Positions 10,195 to 20,440 of a DNA stretch of 64,000 nt are shown one piece after another. Both the position numbers and the translations under genes were made by a program. The notes below the pieces were generated by a model. It searched no databases. It had not been told where the DNA came from and saw only the letters and a list, made by a program, of their open reading frames with translations. Origin of the DNA: Hysterium pulicare CBS 123377 (taxonomy: Eukaryota; Ascomycota; Dothideomycetes; Hysteriales; Hysteriaceae); assembly GCA_000467715.1 (NCBI GenBank), contig AJFK01000895.1, positions 104,474-168,473 of the forward strand, read 5' to 3'. Numbering within the stretch: position 1 is the stretch's first letter; the number at the start of each line of letters is the position of its first letter.

Positions 10195-12258
10195 ATAGTT
10201 CTTCGCGTTCAGAAAGACGTTCAGTGGAAACAGCTTCAGATGGGGCCACCTTAAAGCTGGGGGAATGAAAATCGAGCGTCTTCACCGGGACCGAGTGCTT
10301 CTGTACACCACAACAGCGATGGTATACACTAGCTGATATAACTCGAATGCATCAGATATCACGTCGATCGCTGTGTTCTAAGAGACGTTCTGGTACGCTT
10401 GAAAATGCGCAAGTTAGCGCGAATGGGGAGAAGAATTCAAAGGCTCGGCGTCCAGCCTGTTCATTAGGCGCAAGCTGTTCGACGGTTCACAGCAGCTAAA
10501 CGAGACAGAATGATGCACCGATTCAAGAATACCACCGTAAACTTCAGGGGGAAGCCAAGAAAAGAATTGGGGGCGCATCACCGAGGGAGATTTTATTAGA
10601 AAATTCGGATGATCCTGGTATGAAGACGCATTATACCGCTAATGTGGTTATTGCCACCTCCTCAAGCGCACGACATATGAGACCCGCATCTCCAGCCGCG
10701 AGACGATAATCCGGATTTCATTAGTCTCAACCCAACCATGGAAGAATAGAATCAGTGGATGAAAAGATGCAGCACTGGAAGCAACTAGAAAATGAAATGA
10801 TCTGATTTTTACGTCGTTGATGTCTGGACGTTACTTTAGCGGGGGCTACCAATAGTCATAGTCATTTCTCTCGAGCGTCTTTTTCCCTTCATCAGATACC
10901 CAGGAATTGGTTGGATATTTTATCGTGGATCAGGGATGAGGATTTCTTCCATGTGGCTTACTCCGTACTACTACCTATGACTTAATTATAGGCGCAGACT
11001 GAGTGCAGTCACCTGGCACACGATATGCATAGAATTTCGAGTTGGGCTTCTGACTCTCCTCTCGAGTCGGCATACCCCCGTGACAAAGGTTTGGACTGGC
11101 GTACGCAGGCTGTTTGGACTCGGTGGTTGGAAGGCATCAAACTAAGGTCGTCACGTCATGTCTACTCAAGCAAGTATACAGTCGTATTGTCTAGGAATCT
11201 AATAGGTTGGAAAAGAGTTCAGGGTTAAAGTCTGAAGTGTGGTGTCCCAAGTGCTTGGTCCTGATTTGATTAATTCACGCGATGTGCACGACAAGGTGCA
11301 GGAATATGGGAGGACACTGCACGTGAAATTTGATGAGAGACGTCCTGCTGAATGGCATGGTAGGCGAACATGTTCCACGGCGACACTGCATTCATCGAAA
11401 TGCAATCCACATGCTTCGAGACCTCCACTCCGCAGTTGTAAATTGAAATCAGAATCAGGACCCGTGCCTGACCTTAGTTCCGTCACAGAAAACGAACAAG
11501 CGTTGCGCCTTACGCCATCCGATCTAGTTTCGCTGCCATCCCGAGCGCCCGTCACTCTCCCGCTCCGTTTCATGTTTCGGGGAAGCGAGTATTGTACGCA
11601 TCTGATTGGCACGCAGAGCTTTAAGGCTGACTCTTGTTTCGATCGGGTTGAAAACAACCATTCACCACCAACCGTTCTCGTCATGGTGCGTTTGGTGCCA
11701 CCCCACACTCCTGTCCTCGGGGGAAAGATTCGCAGCATGGGCGGCGATGAGCACAGGGGCGCGCCAGGAACAGCATCCAGGCTGGCGGGACTTGGCCCTG
11801 GTTCAGCGTTTGTGACTGTCGGCATGGCGTTAATGATTGATTCTCCGCACGCTTGGGGTCATCTCCACTGGCAACTAAAACCTCACTTCCTCCCTTTCTC
11901 TGTCTTCTTCCCACTCTTCACCCAAGCTGGTGCTTTTCTTCTGCTCTTCTTAAACCAACTTCTGTCTTTCTTTTGGCTTTGAGCTGAGTCACTCTTTAGC
12001 CTGGTCTCTGGCTTTCTCTTGAATTTTCGAATTCGATTAAAGTTATCATCAAGAGAGTGTCCTGCTCAGCCTGTTACAGCGCCAGTCGACCTGTTCGCTC
12101 TTTTATGCAAACCACTCCTACGCACGCCTAGAGCTACATTCGTTCTTTTGTGAATACTAAGCTTCGTCGCTTACATTTTACACCTACACCGGCTTGTAGA
12201 CCAAGCATTTGAGAGTCCAAAACTTCCAACTTACAGTTCGATCAAGCATTCAACCAAA
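10195..12258. other. Long upstream region of the LPMO gene
   Basis: About 2 kb without a supported gene. The last 400 bp before the LPMO start are pyrimidine-rich and look like a leader or promoter. Two sites fit the CRE1 carbon-repressor consensus SYGGRG on the minus strand (CTCCGC near 11426 and CCCCAC near 11701), but such short matches are expected by chance. An open frame at 11239-11982 is opposed by a frame of similar length on the other strand and is not supported. Confidence 0.45.
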
Positions 12259-13840
12259 ATGAAGACTCAATCCTTGCTTCTCGCTCTGGGAGCAGCTCAG
12301 TCTGCTATTGCTCATACTGTTTTCACGCACTTCTATGTCAATGGTGTTTCTCAGGTGCGTGTTACTTGTTCAACATTTGAAGGCTTCTTTAAACTAACAG
12401 CAACATAGGGTCTAGGTGTTGCTATGCGCATGAATAAGACCCCTGAGAATGCGTCCTTCCCCGTCGAGAATCTCGCCAGTGATGATATGGCATGCGGTAT
12501 ACCCCCTGGCTGCCCAATACTTTGTGTCGAGATTCTAATCAGTTGTGAAGGTTTTGATGGCACTGAGGGCGTTGCTCGGGTACAGTCTGTCAAGGATGGC
12601 TCGACCCTTACGTTCGAATTCCACTCCTGGCCCGGTGACTTCAGCAAAGGATCCCTCGACCCTGGCCACAAGGGCCCTTGCGCCGTTTACCTGAAGAAAG
12701 TTGACTCCGCTATCAAGGATCCAGGTACGCAATTCAGAGCACGATCTCCTGCTATGAATGTCTTATACTGATACTAAATTTAGGTGCCGGTGATGGCTGG
12801 TTCAAGCTCTGGGACGACGGCTATGACGCTTCAGATGACCAATGGTGCACTGACAAAATGATCGCCAACAACGGTCGCATCTCCGTCGTTCTTCCTTCCA
12901 ACCTCGAAGGTGGATATTACCTCGCACGTCCCGAAATTCTCGCCCTTCACAATGCCAACAAGGGTGACCCGCAATTCTATACCGGCTGCGCTCAGATGTT
13001 CCTCGAATCCTCTGGAAACCTCGGACCTGTGAGCACGGTTAGCATTCCAGGATACGTCAAGGCGGGTGAAGAGAGTGTGAGCTACGACATCTACAACGAC
13101 GACAACTCGAAATACCCCGTTCCAGGACCCAAGGTTGCATCTTTGAAGGCCGGTGCAAGTGCTGCAAGTGCCCAGAGGACACAGACCGAAGGTCTCAAGC
13201 CAGCAGGTTGCATCTTGGAAAACGCGAACTGGTGCGGCTATGAAGTTGCATCCTACACCGACGAGGCTGGATGCTGGGCGGTAAGTCTTGCTTCATCCCG
13301 TTTAAGCTCCTTCGTCTGACATCATTTTTTTGGCAGGCCAACCAAGACTGCTGGAATCAAGATGCCGTATGCTTTAACCCATACCCTCCTACCGGCGGAG
13401 CAAACTGCAAGATTTGGGAAGCCCACTGCAATGCCATCGAAGATGCCTGCAAGGCTGGAAACTTCAACGGCCCACCGAATAAGGGGAAGGACCTCACGCC
13501 TCCTCAATCCATTATCGAGATCGGTCTCGTCATGCCTACATCCGGCGTCTCCGGCTCTCCAGCTGAGAGCACCGCCGCAGAAGCTGTAGCCAGCAGCAAG
13601 GCAATTTCTACCTCCGCAGCGGCAGAGAAGAGCTCAATGGGTGGATATGGTGGTGTCGCCCAAGAGACCGCCCAAGCAGCTGCAGCTTCCTCTGAATCCG
13701 CTCCAGCACCGACTTCCGTTCCCGGAGTCAAGTACGAGACAGTGTACAAGACGGTCGTTAAGACCGAGATCGAGTATGTCACTATGTACGAGAGCAAGAG
13801 GAACGCTCATGCGAGGAGGCGTTTCAGGGGACAGTCTTGA
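12259..13840 (+). CDS. AA9 lytic polysaccharide monooxygenase with Cys-rich C-terminal extension
   Basis: A secreted copper enzyme that oxidatively cleaves cellulose or related beta-glucans. Five exons (12259-12354, 12409-12496, 12551-12724, 12784-13280, 13337-13840) with four introns of 54-59 nt give 452 aa. The signal peptide is residues 1-18, leaving His19 as the mature N-terminal histidine of the copper brace. The second brace histidine is His101 in GHKGPCAVYLKKV. The axial and secondary residues are His175, Gln183 and Tyr185 (QFYTGCAQ). After the catalytic domain (to about 250) comes an extension with eight cysteines (from AGCILENANWCGY to NAIEDAC). It is followed by an Ala/Ser-rich region, a Thr/Val/Tyr segment (ETVYKTVVKTEIEYV) and a strongly basic tail ending RRRFRGQS. 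No CBM1 is present. Substrate and oxidation site cannot be read from sequence. Confidence 0.95.
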
Positions 13841-14716
13841 ATATCTCTTTGTTCTGAGATTTTAGGGAGCAAATATTTCACTTCTAGCGATTGAGCTTAA
13901 GACTCGATTTTATGCACTTTGGTTTTTGGGAATGGGTATGGAAAAAGGGGTTTTAGCATTTGCATTTGAGGTTTCGATTCTTGATAGCCCTCGGTTTTGA
14001 TGATTTGGATTGGAGACATATGATGGAACGGAGGAAGGTCTATAGTAGCCTTTAAAGGCTGACTGCCAAGCCCTGCCGGGTCGGCATCGTGGTGCTTCCG
14101 TACCTCGAAATCTAACGGGTCCGGTGCCTTACTGAGGTCCCAAGGAACCGGTTGTTCCACGTTTCTAACGCGCTCTTGCACCTGCCTTCCAATTCCCACA
14201 CGCCCATCGCATCTCCACTCCTCAGCTCTCTCCTTTCATGAAGACTCGCTCTTCCCGTCCTTCCCATCTCCCTGTATCGCTGTATCCCTGCCTCCCTCTC
14301 CCACGCATTCATCAATTTCTCTCTCCTAATACACTCGCCTTTGCCTTACATTATCTAACTTACCAAGTAAACACATTCATTATTTTAGCTACGTTCAATT
14401 CCATGCTCTCGTCACTTCTATCATCAAACTTCACATCAAACTCGTCACGGTGGTCCCCAAGTCAAAAGTTGTGCGCGATTAGGTGTTGCTAATTTGTAGC
14501 GGCAATGAAAATCTAATTATCTCTAATACAAGAGGCAGTAAGAGAGCGGGAGAAGCTTGGAAATAAACAACAAAATAATACAACCGCACTGAGGTAACTA
14601 ACAACAGAGATAGGGAGCTACACTTACAGCAGACGTGCGTAGTTGTCTTATTAACTCCCGACGGTAAGCAAGCAATAGACGGGATGGACGCAACGAGTTG
14701 CCATACAACCTCCCGT
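13841..14716. other. Convergent intergenic region
   Basis: Between the convergent 3' ends of the LPMO and hydrolase genes. Only short shadow frames; nothing recognised. Confidence 0.5.
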
Positions 14717-16024
14717 TCATGCCAGAGTCCGGTTCAGCCAGGCAAACATCTCCCTCGTCAACTCCTGCAGAGCACCCACATGGCAATGATACCCGGCGGT
14801 GCCATTGAACAGATGGTACGTAGCACGATCACCTAGTGCTTTCTTTACTAACGGCGCCTGTCCCGGAAAAAAACTGTCGTACTCAGCATCCGCGACCCAT
14901 ACCGGCATCTGGATTTTGTCAACCACGTCCGCTATGGTGTATTCTTTGGATGCCTGGAAGAAATCGTATGGTGATCTGATATTGAATGCCCATAGACCCT
15001 GCTCTATCCCCCAGCGTAGCGAGCTTGGAGCGTCGGGGGCGTTGAGGTAGGACGCAATCGTGCTATCGAAAGCCTCCTTTGTGCCGTTCTCGAGAAGGCC
15101 CACGAGCTGGGTTCCTAGCGACGAAGTGAAAGCATCATACGTAGACCAAATGCCGGGGTCGAGCATCACAGCGGAGAGACGGGGTTCGAAGACTGCGGCA
15201 CGAGCGGAGAGATAACCACCGAACGAGTATCCAAAAAGAGCTAGGCGATCCGTATCAACAGTGTCATTCTGCTCGGCGTACAGATAGTCTACAAGAGGGA
15301 TGACAACTCTTTCCCAGTCAGGAATGAAACCTAGGTTCTGACGACGCCGGACTGTGGGTTGACCCGGTCCTTCATATGTAAGGACATTCCAACCTCGAGC
15401 TAGTGCTGGGACAACGACAATATGATACAAATCCTCTTGAGCTTCATCATAGCCATTGCCGACAATCAGAGTAGGTCGTTTAGAAGTGCATTCCGAGGAA
15501 GCGCGGAACCAGATGGCTTCGACGTCGAAGTCTGCAGCGGGTATTCTCAGACGTTGGCCAGGCACGGGTAAGGACGATATGGCCTTGTCGAAAGCAGCGG
15601 TCTGCTCGTCCCAGTACTCATTGATACGCGGATCCTCCCAATTTCCATGGAGATAGAAGTCTGCTCGGCGGAAATACGTGGAGGTCGCGAACCAGGTGTC
15701 ACGCACATTGACCGGATCGTACGCGAGCAGGGGATCCTCAGCCTGTGCCTTGGTGTGGTTCGCAAGGGCGTAGAAGACTGACGAGAAGCTCTCGAAGTCA
15801 TCGGGCTGGATGTCTTTGGCTGCTCCGAGAATGGGACCAACGTCGGCGCCCGAGTAGATGCTTTGGCCTAGGGGACCGAGCAGCTCAAAATGGAAGGACG
15901 AATCATTGCTCAAGAGCAAGACGGGCTGGTTATCCTGGCGGAACTCTTGCGTTGCGCCGAGAGGCAAAAGAGCCAGAGGGGAAATGAGAAGTGAGAGGAG
16001 GGTGGCACTATAGGTAGCTTTCAT
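14717..16024 (-). CDS. Secreted alpha/beta hydrolase (FrsA/DUF1100-like)
   Basis: An intronless gene of 435 aa. The start is the ATG at 16024; the frame is open three codons further but those lack an ATG. Residues 1 to about 23 (LLSLLISPLALLPLG) form a signal peptide. The alpha/beta-hydrolase core shows LIVGNGYDEAQEDLY (oxyanion region), YEGPGQP, the nucleophile elbow GYSFGG with Ser267, a candidate acid Asp379 in VADAEYD, and a candidate His at 413 or 415 in GYHCH. A helical segment of about 100 residues precedes the core, as in FrsA-like and dihydropseudooxynicotine-hydrolase-like enzymes. Several NXT/NXS sites agree with secretion. The substrate is unknown; C-C bond or ester hydrolysis are both seen in the superfamily. 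It is divergent from a Zn2Cys6 regulator 400 bp away, which suggests local control. Confidence 0.88.
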   Translation of the reverse strand: MKATYSATLLSLLISPLALLPLGATQEFRQDNQPVLLLSNDSSFHFELLGPLGQSIYSGADVGPILGAAKDIQPDDFESFSSVFYALANHTKAQAEDPLLAYDPVNVRDTWFATSTYFRRADFYLHGNWEDPRINEYWDEQTAAFDKAISSLPVPGQRLRIPAADFDVEAIWFRASSECTSKRPTLIVGNGYDEAQEDLYHIVVVPALARGWNVLTYEGPGQPTVRRRQNLGFIPDWERVVIPLVDYLYAEQNDTVDTDRLALFGYSFGGYLSARAAVFEPRLSAVMLDPGIWSTYDAFTSSLGTQLVGLLENGTKEAFDSTIASYLNAPDAPSSLRWGIEQGLWAFNIRSPYDFFQASKEYTIADVVDKIQMPVWVADAEYDSFFPGQAPLVKKALGDRATYHLFNGTAGYHCHVGALQELTREMFAWLNRTLA

Positions 16025-16424
16025 ATTGTACAAGTGAGTAACGACTGTGGACGTGGAACGTTGTGATGTTGGCTACTCACCACGGTGAAGGGTAGGGTTT
16101 TTATATTCATGACACGCTCTTTGAAGAGGGAAGTACAGTTAAGCCCTAATTCCCATCGCAAAATACATGCTATGGTGAGTAGAAGGCGGAGACGAGGCTT
16201 GCAGCTGGATATAGCTCCTGGATTAGCCACTTGCTGACTTATCCGACTCGCACTAAGCCATATCAGGAAACGTTTTTGCGAGCCCAACCCGCAGCAATCT
16301 GACTCCTCAGGATTACCTCTGTATAGCTACTGCGGTCCGCCTACCATGGCTAAAAACACGCCTCCGCCCGTTGCCGTCCCTTTCCTGCATTATCTTAGCA
16401 TTGCGAACACGGCCGTCACACGCC
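16025..16424. promoter_or_regulatory. Divergent promoter, hydrolase / Zn2Cys6 regulator
   Basis: The 400 bp between two outward-facing start codons. Zn2Cys6 factors often bind inverted or everted CGG triplets, and CGG/CCG triplets occur here (for example near 16333 and 16363), but I see no clear palindrome with defined spacing. Confidence 0.5.
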
Positions 16425-18113
16425 ATGGTCAATCTCGGACGATCAAAAGGATGTAACACGTGCAGGCGCAGACGCATCAAGTGCGATGAAGCCAGACCAG
16501 CATGCGCACGATGCCAGAGATCTGGCTTCCTCTGCCTGGGGTACGAGAGGAATGAGCAGCTCAGCGTTAGATTCAAGGACCAGACACAGCTTATCTCCAG
16601 TCGGTTCCGCCCAGAACCCGTCGACGCCAAAGCATCGTATCATGATCGCTCTCTTCACACAGCACCAGCTCTCGCATATGCCCTTTCGGACAGCTACGAG
16701 ACTATAGCCCTCAACTTCTTTCTTCGCAGCTTCCTCACGTATGGCCGTAGTCATGTCTCCAGCCGTGGTCTATTTGAAAACATCATTCCAACCCTGGCCA
16801 CTGTGAAAACAAGTGACTCGCCGGTAGCTTTTGCTGTCTCTTCTATTGGGACGTTGTTGCTAAATGCTTGGCGGAGAGAGTCCGGCAAGCCACAACTGGC
16901 GTCGCGACTCTATGGTCAGACCCTGCGTCGTCTGCAGCTTGACCTGCAGAGTCCCGCCGTGGCCAACGGGGAGACGATGTTCCTAACAATCCTACTCCTC
17001 CAATTCCAGGAGAACTTGTCGGCCGTCTTGGGGCTATACAAAGCTGCGCGGACGCATCACGACGGAGCGCTGGCACTGGTCCGACGTCTGCCCCCTTCCA
17101 CCTTCGAATCAGATGCGTCGAAACGCTTGCTACTGTATCTCCTTAATACCGAGCTGTCATCTGCCATCCGCGAGTGCCGCCTCCCTCCCCTTGATTTGGT
17201 CCATTATGTTAGGCCGATTGCCGAAACCATGCCACTGAACCCCAGCTACAAGTTAGACCAGATTGGAGTCCAGGTTGCCGAAATCCAAGTTCTCTTTGCC
17301 CAGCTACCACAGGGTTATTGTCGCTGCGCGTCTCCTACAAGTGTGCCTCTCAACCAGCTCATCGATCTCCACAAGCGTGCAATTTCTCTTCAGTCAGCCT
17401 TATCCGCTTGGGAGCAATCCGTCCCGGGTCATTGGCAGCCTCAGCAATGGGAACCGCCGACATTATCCTTCCCATCCATTCCGATGTATCGTAGGATATG
17501 CGAAATATATCCTTCGATTCAAATAGCAGCCATCTGGAACACATGGCGAGGCTATTGTCTAATCGTCTATCGAATATTGGTACGCTTACATGCGTCCAAG
17601 CAACCGGACATACTGTCTCTCGCGCCCCAGCTTCCCGATGATCCCATCGAACCAGCTGCCATCGACTTGCTACAGGCCGTTGTTGATGGAATATGCTACT
17701 CTGTTCCCTTCCACCTTGGTAATCGTACCCAGCCCAGAGGTATGCTCGATCTAAGCCAGCCCGACTTTGAATGTCCGGCATACCACAATCTGCGCACAGC
17801 TACAAGCAGCGAAGAGCACATCATGTCTGCAGAAGAGCACAAAAGCCACCTTGTGACCCAGGGTGGATGGCATGCCCTTCTGCCCCTCAGCCAAGTAGTA
17901 GCGCTGTTCTCTAGCAAACACCATGATTGTGAGTGTCTATCGGGTATTCTAAGAGCTGGACAACTGGACTGGATCCGTGGGCAGCTACTGCGTACTGTAT
18001 CCTTACTCGCCTTGGACAGGAATAGGTTCGTATCTCTGGACGCTGGAGATCGCAATGCGGAGGGCTATGCGGTGAGGGTGCGAGATGGATTGAGATTGAC
18101 TTGTGGATCGTAA
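16425..18113 (+). CDS. Zn2Cys6 fungal transcription factor
   Basis: A single-exon model of 562 aa starting at the ATG of MVNLGRSKGCNTC; the frame is open upstream but has no family-like sequence. The binuclear zinc cluster is complete within residues 10-35 (C-x2-C-x6-C-x6-C-x2-C-x6-C: CNTCRRRRIKCDEARPACAR then CQRSGFLC). The rest is a helical regulatory domain typical of fungal-specific regulators, with segments such as LALNFFLRSFLTYG and FLTILLLQFQENLSAVLGLY. It is nuclear. Its position head-to-head with the secreted hydrolase suggests it controls that gene, possibly in response to the hydrolase substrate; this is inference. No polyketide or peptide synthase lies nearby in the window, so it is not evidently part of a large metabolite cluster. 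Confidence 0.92.
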   Translation: MVNLGRSKGCNTCRRRRIKCDEARPACARCQRSGFLCLGYERNEQLSVRFKDQTQLISSRFRPEPVDAKASYHDRSLHTAPALAYALSDSYETIALNFFLRSFLTYGRSHVSSRGLFENIIPTLATVKTSDSPVAFAVSSIGTLLLNAWRRESGKPQLASRLYGQTLRRLQLDLQSPAVANGETMFLTILLLQFQENLSAVLGLYKAARTHHDGALALVRRLPPSTFESDASKRLLLYLLNTELSSAIRECRLPPLDLVHYVRPIAETMPLNPSYKLDQIGVQVAEIQVLFAQLPQGYCRCASPTSVPLNQLIDLHKRAISLQSALSAWEQSVPGHWQPQQWEPPTLSFPSIPMYRRICEIYPSIQIAAIWNTWRGYCLIVYRILVRLHASKQPDILSLAPQLPDDPIEPAAIDLLQAVVDGICYSVPFHLGNRTQPRGMLDLSQPDFECPAYHNLRTATSSEEHIMSAEEHKSHLVTQGGWHALLPLSQVVALFSSKHHDCECLSGILRAGQLDWIRGQLLRTVSLLALDRNRFVSLDAGDRNAEGYAVRVRDGLRLTCGS

Positions 18114-18620
18114 GAGTTCATGTGTCGTCGCAACCACTTAGCACAGATAATCTACCCGTAGAGATATTGAACATGCGCGGTTGGCCTCCAGCATATGGTA
18201 TTCGATTTGTGTTCACGAAGGTAAGGAGCTTAACAAGCTAAGGGGAGAGTACAAGATGTATTAAGATCAACCTCAGACGAGCTCTCTGGGAGACGGTAAA
18301 GGCATCTATATGTATGCAGTGTGCGAGGCGTGGGCGAAGGCGTGTGACACAAACTGCTTACTGAAAGATTAAGACAAATAACCCTAGATTTGTTGGCTTA
18401 AAAGCTTCCATGTTTGGAGACCAAAATCAGACCAAAATGATATGACTTATGAGGAAATAACTGCATAATATGAACTCAAGAATCATATAAATTCTGAGTC
18501 ATCATGATGCGCACGTGACCCGCTCGATTTTCGTGTTATCCTACCCGAGCTGCTGCCTCCTGTATTTATTTAGGCGGTGACACACCAAACCTCAACCCTC
18601 AACCCTCGCCTCAATTGACA

Positions 18621-18627
18621 TATAAAT
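18621..18627 (+). promoter_or_regulatory. TATA-like element
   Basis: TATAAAT about 60 bp upstream of a well-formed intron donor. Its position is consistent with transcription starting near 18650 on the plus strand. Confidence 0.3.
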
Positions 18628-18687
18628 CCAACGACCTCTCGCAATCCTACCGAGTCGGCGTGCCCAGTCCATCACTCGTTCTTCCTT

Positions 18688-18812
18688 GTAAGTTATACTG
18701 CGGTTATTTGCGTATTCTTCAATTTCTAATTCATGGATGAAGCAAATTTCCTCCAACTACAAATTGCATCAACGACATTCACGAGCTAACTGACACATGG
18801 CAATTTTGACAG
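18688..18812 (+). other. Possible 5' leader intron
   Basis: GTAAGT donor, GCTAACTGAC branch-like sequence and TTTTGACAG acceptor define a 125-nt intron lying outside any long frame, about 370 bp before the ATG at 19183. Confidence 0.35.
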
Positions 18813-19182
18813 AAGGTGTGTGGGATCGAGCTTCTACTTTATTCGACTTGGACCTGCGCTCCCTGCGGTGCTCAATCCGTCATTGGGTTTTGCTGTGTGA
18901 GCTAATATCTAGGAAACCCATCTATCGAGCTTTCATCGCTAATCAAATATAAAGTATACCCTTCTCTCGTTGCGGATTGTCTCAACAACGTCACACACGG
19001 ATGTGCGTAGATTGTTTGTAAAGCTAAACCTTTCACAAATAATACGCGCACCGGCTTTGTCTTCTAGATTTGTTTGACGAGGGCAACTGGCTTTTATAAC
19101 CTTCACCAAGCCCAAATAGTCCAGGCAGACCCTCTCAGCACCGGTGCTGCACAGATCTACAGAGTCGCAATATTGAAACACC

Positions 19183-20007
19183 ATGTCTACTACACCTCAG
19201 TTCGACCTCCTTTACTCCCTCCCTACCGAACTCCGCCTCGAAATCTTCAACTACATCCTAGGGAGTAATGGCACACCGGCCTCATACGGCTACACGCAGG
19301 CATCTACTTCCACGTCGCCAGCTCCAGAAGAGAGCTTCGACCGCCCTCTACGCAAACATGGTATGTTGCTCGTGAACAAGCAGCTCAGCTTAGAATACAG
19401 ACAAGCGTTCTACGAGCGGACGAACTTCTTCCTCCACATCAGCGACTCGAACGCCTTCAATGAGCCCTTTTGGTCAATACCACGTACCCTACTCCCGAAT
19501 GTGAGGAACTGCAAACTATACATTGAATTTGATGCAATCGCCGGGAAGCGACATCGGAAGCGATTACCTAATACTCCAGACTCGAACTCAGGGGGTAATA
19601 CACAGATTTGGGCATCCGCTTTACGAGAAGACTCTGGCGTCAAATCCATCAACGATACCTTCACAATCCAATTCAGTGAACGCATTCTCACTCTTCTCTC
19701 CTCGATGACCCAACTCCGCTCTATCCACCTCGTTTGGAACTCTGTACACACCGAATACATACAAATAGGCACGGACAGCGATAATTGTGCGTGGATCAAG
19801 CCTCGATTGCCATCTAAGATGAAGACATTGCAGGAACGGGAGCGCCTTTGGAGAGATGCTGTTGTAGGCCCCAAATTTGTCGACACTTTGAAATCAAGAC
19901 GGCTTGTTAGGGAGATGATCGTCACGGTTGGGCAGCTGATCTATAAGGGCAAGAGAGAGGAAGGGGGGCAGTGGGGAGGAGGCTTGATGGATGCGTTGCC
20001 TTATTAG
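19183..20007 (+). CDS. 2EXR-type (F-box-like) protein
   Basis: An intronless gene of 274 aa. The N-terminus carries the 2EXR motif FDLLYSLPTELRLEIFNYIL (residues 5-24). It is followed by HGMLLVNKQLSLEYRQAFYE and FFLHI, the usual second half of the unit in which a recently acquired Tyr/Phe strand closes the domain. The C-terminal part has no known domain. The family is greatly expanded in filamentous ascomycetes and its function is unknown; recruitment to ubiquitin ligases is often assumed but unproven. It resembles the 5678-6679 protein only in this motif. Its 3' end faces the 3' end of the cofactor D gene. Confidence 0.85.
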   Translation: MSTTPQFDLLYSLPTELRLEIFNYILGSNGTPASYGYTQASTSTSPAPEESFDRPLRKHGMLLVNKQLSLEYRQAFYERTNFFLHISDSNAFNEPFWSIPRTLLPNVRNCKLYIEFDAIAGKRHRKRLPNTPDSNSGGNTQIWASALREDSGVKSINDTFTIQFSERILTLLSSMTQLRSIHLVWNSVHTEYIQIGTDSDNCAWIKPRLPSKMKTLQERERLWRDAVVGPKFVDTLKSRRLVREMIVTVGQLIYKGKREEGGQWGGGLMDALPY

Positions 20008-20440
20008 ACGAAAGGTTATTGGTCGGATTTCGAATTGCTGAGTGGAGATACTTTCGGCACATAACGTGTGGATACATTTTGGAAGCTTCTCTTTGGTGGT
20101 TTTTTGGAGCTTCAATCACTGAACCCGTTGAGTGGGGTCTTTGTCTTTACGTCTTTTCCTTTTTTGACCCTTTCCTTCAATCTTCGGTGTAGTTATATTT
20201 TTCAATTCTCATTCCCTTCCATGTCTTCTGCATCTATTCTAACTCCCCGAAAAGGCAAAGTCTGCCTCGGGCCAGGATATGTACCGTCCTCTGCAAAAGT
20301 GACAAAGCCCTACCATATTTGGCAAAGAACTCTCACAATGCTATGCCACATGTACAAAACAGCCTGCTAAACCAGTTACCTTATTCTACTGCCCTTGTAT
20401 TGTCATAACGGCACTGAAAACTCCCCAGCGGATATAGGCA
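20008..20440. other. Convergent intergenic region
   Basis: 433 bp between the 3' ends of the 2EXR gene and the cofactor D gene. T-rich stretches near 20090-20200; no gene. Confidence 0.5.

Larger units (their letters stand above)
18114..19182. other. Intergenic region with probable spliced leader of the next gene
   Basis: About 1.07 kb with no supported protein gene. Contains a TATAAAT at 18621 and a good GT-AG intron at 18688-18812 (listed separately), suggesting a long spliced 5' leader for the gene at 19183 or a separate non-coding transcript. Confidence 0.4.

Noticed and set aside
11239-11982. A 247-codon plus-strand open frame upstream of the LPMO, with a 208-codon frame on the opposite strand
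   Set aside because: No domain, no signal, odd composition, and frames of similar length on both strands. It lies in what looks like the LPMO promoter and leader.
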